From: Vicinamibacterales bacterium | GTDB lineage: Bacteria; Acidobacteriota; Vicinamibacteria; Vicinamibacterales; UBA8438 | Direction: 5' to 3' | DNA: 8,670 bases | Assembly: GCA_030745255.1 (NCBI GenBank) | Contig: JASLOY010000023.1 | Location: forward strand, 7,440-16,109 | Part shown: positions 7,074 to 8,670 of the stretch, one piece after another | Numbering within the stretch: position 1 is the stretch's first letter | Layout of the letters: each line of letters opens with the position of its first letter | Translations under genes and position numbers: made by a program | The notes under the pieces: generated by a model | The model's input: only the letters and a program-made list of their open reading frames with translations | Database searches by the model: none | What the model was told of the DNA's origin: nothing

Positions 7074-8215
7074 GCAAACAGCCGCAGCGTTCTGCGATGC
7101 GCGCGCTCGTGCTGGTAGGCGTACTCGGCGCGGTGGCTTTCCGGGTCGGTACGGCGACGGCCCAGCCGCGACCAACCAAGACCTACTACCTCTACGCGTG
7201 CGCGGAGTCGGACGACGAGGTTGCCCTGATCACGTTCGGACCAGGCGGGGCTCACGTCGCCAAGACGATCACCGTGGGCAGCTTCCCGGCGGAGATCGAG
7301 GGTCCCCACGGCATCCGCGTGTCGCCGGATGGCCGCTACTGGTACGTCTCGATCGCGCACGGCTTCCCGTTCGGCTCTGTGCACAAGTACGAGACCGGCA
7401 CCGACGAGTGGGTGGGCGACGTCACGGTCGGGATGTATCCGGCGACACTAGATATCTCCGCCAGTACCGGTCTGCTCTACGTCGTGAATTTCAATCTCCA
7501 CGGCATGCCGGAGCCGAGCTCGATTTCGATTGTCGACACCGAGAGCATGACCGAGGTCGCGCGGGTCCCTACCGGCATCAGGCCTCATGGGTCGCGCTTG
7601 AGTCGAGACGGCGCCCATCACTACTCGGTCAACGTGATGGACGGCGAGCTGGTCGAGCTGGATGCCTTCAGCTTCGAGATTGCGCGTCGATTGCCGCTGC
7701 CCGAGGTCACACCCGTAGCGGACGCCTCGGGTGGATACGGCGTCGTGTCTGGCCGGGCCGCGGATTCTATCCAGATGGCCCAACCGACGTCGGTGACCGC
7801 CCCAACTCCGCAGGGAACCGTCTACGTGACCGGCAACAACGCTGCCGCGATCTTCGAAGTTGACCTCGCCGCGTGGGACATCCGACGGACTTTCAAGACG
7901 GGCCCCGGCCCATACAGCCTCGACGTGACACCCGATGGCGGGACGCTTGTGGCCACCTACAAGAGCGACGGCTCGGTAGGGTTCTGGGATCTGGCGGCGG
8001 GAAGGGAGTCGAACCGCGTCAAGACCACCCGAACTCTCCCCCATGGTGTCGTCATCGCACCCGATGGCGAGTACGCGTTCGTGACGCTCGAAGGGGTCGG
8101 GAGCGAGCCCGGAACGGTCGAGGTGTACCAGATTCCAACGCGACGTCGAGTCGGAGCAGTGAACATCGGCAAGCAGGCCGGGGGGATCGCGTTCTGGAAG
8201 ATGGATAAACCCTGA
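7070..8215 (+). CDS. Secreted YVTN/YncE-like beta-propeller protein
   Basis: A 381-residue exported protein of the YVTN/YncE-like propeller class, whose members are mostly uncharacterised binding or scaffold proteins; no enzymatic residues can be named. ATG 7070 overlaps the stop of the upstream dehydrogenase as ATGA and has no clear Shine-Dalgarno, which suggests translational coupling. A second ATG at 7097 would also leave a signal peptide. The signal peptide ends near residue 31 (TATA^QPRP). Repeated blade motifs include GPHGIRVSPDGRYWYVS, YPATLDISASTGLLYVVN, RPHGSRLSRDGAHHYSVN, GPYSLDVTPDGGTLVATYKS and LPHGVVIAPDGEYAFVTLEG, consistent with about seven blades. There is no CxxCH, and the only cysteine is close to the mature N-terminus (YACAESDDE). 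Being last in the operon and exported like its neighbours, it may support or dock with the dehydrogenases. That role is inference. Its blades resemble the quinoproteins in style, but it has no PQQ-site motifs. Confidence 0.82.
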   Translation: MSKQPQRSAMRALVLVGVLGAVAFRVGTATAQPRPTKTYYLYACAESDDEVALITFGPGGAHVAKTITVGSFPAEIEGPHGIRVSPDGRYWYVSIAHGFPFGSVHKYETGTDEWVGDVTVGMYPATLDISASTGLLYVVNFNLHGMPEPSSISIVDTESMTEVARVPTGIRPHGSRLSRDGAHHYSVNVMDGELVELDAFSFEIARRLPLPEVTPVADASGGYGVVSGRAADSIQMAQPTSVTAPTPQGTVYVTGNNAAAIFEVDLAAWDIRRTFKTGPGPYSLDVTPDGGTLVATYKSDGSVGFWDLAAGRESNRVKTTRTLPHGVVIAPDGEYAFVTLEGVGSEPGTVEVYQIPTRRRVGAVNIGKQAGGIAFWKMDKP

Positions 8216-8232
8216 GGCTGTGACCGCATCCC

Positions 8233-8670
8233 TCACGGGACAGCCCGGCTGGTCGCGTTGGCCGGGTTCGACCCGGCACTGATTTCGTTCCCGTCCAGAA
8301 CACCATCGAGGTCCCGGTCGATGCCCATGCGCCGCCCCGAGCCCGGCGGCGCGCAGGTGTAGGTCAGCGGACCCTCCGTGATCGCGAGGGCACGTACAGC
8401 GGCGTCATCCGTGGTGTTGCCCAGGTCATCCCGGAACAGCCCGCTCGACTCCCGCACCCAGCCGCGCTCAGCGCCGCCGACGCTGCCTTTCACGATCAGA
8501 TCGCATTCGGTGACACGGCCGCCCAGGATCAGTGAATCGAAGGGGGCCGCCGCGCGCGCGATCAGCAGGTCGATGCGGGGATTGGCGGCCACGGAGTTCG
8601 TCGACGTCAGCGTGACCTGCTGGCCGACGATCGGGGCCAGGTCGGTATCGAAGGCCAGCGCGAGGTCCGT
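8233..8670 (-). CDS. C-terminal part of a secreted protein with an EF-hand-like calcium loop (5' end outside window)
   Basis: This minus-strand frame is open from the right edge to a TGA at 8235-8233, giving 145 residues. The true start lies beyond 8670. A GTG at 8592 is in frame, but coding continues upstream of it (FDTDLAPIVGQQVTLTSTNS), so it is unlikely to be the start. The visible part has a beta-rich segment and two cysteines (TECDLIV and YTCAPPG) that could form a disulphide in an exported protein. It then has RMGIDRDLDGVLDGNE, where DRDLDGVLDGNE (8284-8319) fits the 12-residue calcium loop pattern DxDxDGx[hydrophobic]DxxE. The C-terminal SNPANATS is typical of tails after such loops. 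I recall similar tails on large exported beta-propeller or haem-containing proteins from environmental bacteria, but the catalytic part is not visible, so no function is assigned. It converges on the YVTN gene with a 17-bp gap and belongs to another transcription unit. Confidence 0.72.
   Translation of the reverse strand, partial: TDLALAFDTDLAPIVGQQVTLTSTNSVAANPRIDLLIARAAAPFDSLILGGRVTECDLIVKGSVGGAERGWVRESSGLFRDDLGNTTDDAAVRALAITEGPLTYTCAPPGSGRRMGIDRDLDGVLDGNEISAGSNPANATSRAVP
8261..8277. terminator. Possible hairpin ending the plus-strand operon
   Basis: GCCGGGT (8261-8267) pairs perfectly with ACCCGGC (8271-8277) around a TCG loop, 45 nt after the stop of the YVTN gene and inside the 3' end of the convergent gene. 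An alternative, mutually exclusive stem pairs CCCGGC (8244-8249) with GCCGGG (8261-8266). No T run follows on either strand, so this is at best a weak or factor-assisted terminator. It also encodes SNPAN in the opposing gene. Confidence 0.3.

Noticed and set aside
7070..8215. Third PQQ quinoprotein or cytochrome cd1-type nitrite reductase
   Set aside because: It is too short for a PQQ dehydrogenase, lacks WDYD and KQG landmarks, and has no CxxCH, so only the general YVTN propeller call is supported.
8233..8592. A complete 119-residue gene starting at GTG 8592
   Set aside because: The frame stays open to the window edge, and the upstream residues (FDTDLAPIVGQQVTLTS) look like genuine exported-protein sequence, so it is a fragment of a longer gene.

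Overview
This GC-rich window is almost fully coding. The gene families (multihaem cytochrome c fused to TPRs, stand-alone PQQ quinoproteins, a YVTN-type propeller, and a secreted protein with an EF-hand-like loop) suggest a Gram-negative, aerobically respiring environmental bacterium. An acidobacterium of the Vicinamibacteria type is my best guess. That guess rests on family resemblance and GC content only; there is no rRNA or marker gene to test it. I see no tRNA, rRNA, CRISPR array, transposase or integrase.

Layout. Positions 1-160 are non-coding and odd: a T10 run, a perfect 12-bp inverted repeat and a C12 run. Four plus-strand genes follow, in what looks like one operon: (1) 161-2923, a membrane-anchored five-haem cytochrome c with a beta-sandwich and a TPR domain; (2) 2980-5028 and (3) 5046-7073, two paralogous secreted PQQ-dependent dehydrogenases of the glucose-dehydrogenase-like propeller type; (4) 7070-8215, a secreted YVTN/YncE-like beta-propeller whose start overlaps the previous stop (ATGA). 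A convergent minus-strand gene ends at 8233, only 17 bp from gene 4, and runs off the right edge. Only the C-terminal 145 residues of its product are visible.

How the genes may work together (inference). All four plus-strand products are predicted to act outside the cytoplasmic membrane. The two dehydrogenases have no haem-binding CxxCH and no membrane anchor, so they need a separate electron acceptor. The pentahaem protein encoded just upstream is the obvious local candidate. It has five predicted N-terminal membrane helices whose histidines could bind b-type haem, and it could pass electrons towards the quinone pool or onward to a terminal acceptor. Substrates are not identifiable from sequence. 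The arrangement is best described as a candidate periplasmic oxidation and electron-transfer module built from known families. I cannot show that it is a new system.
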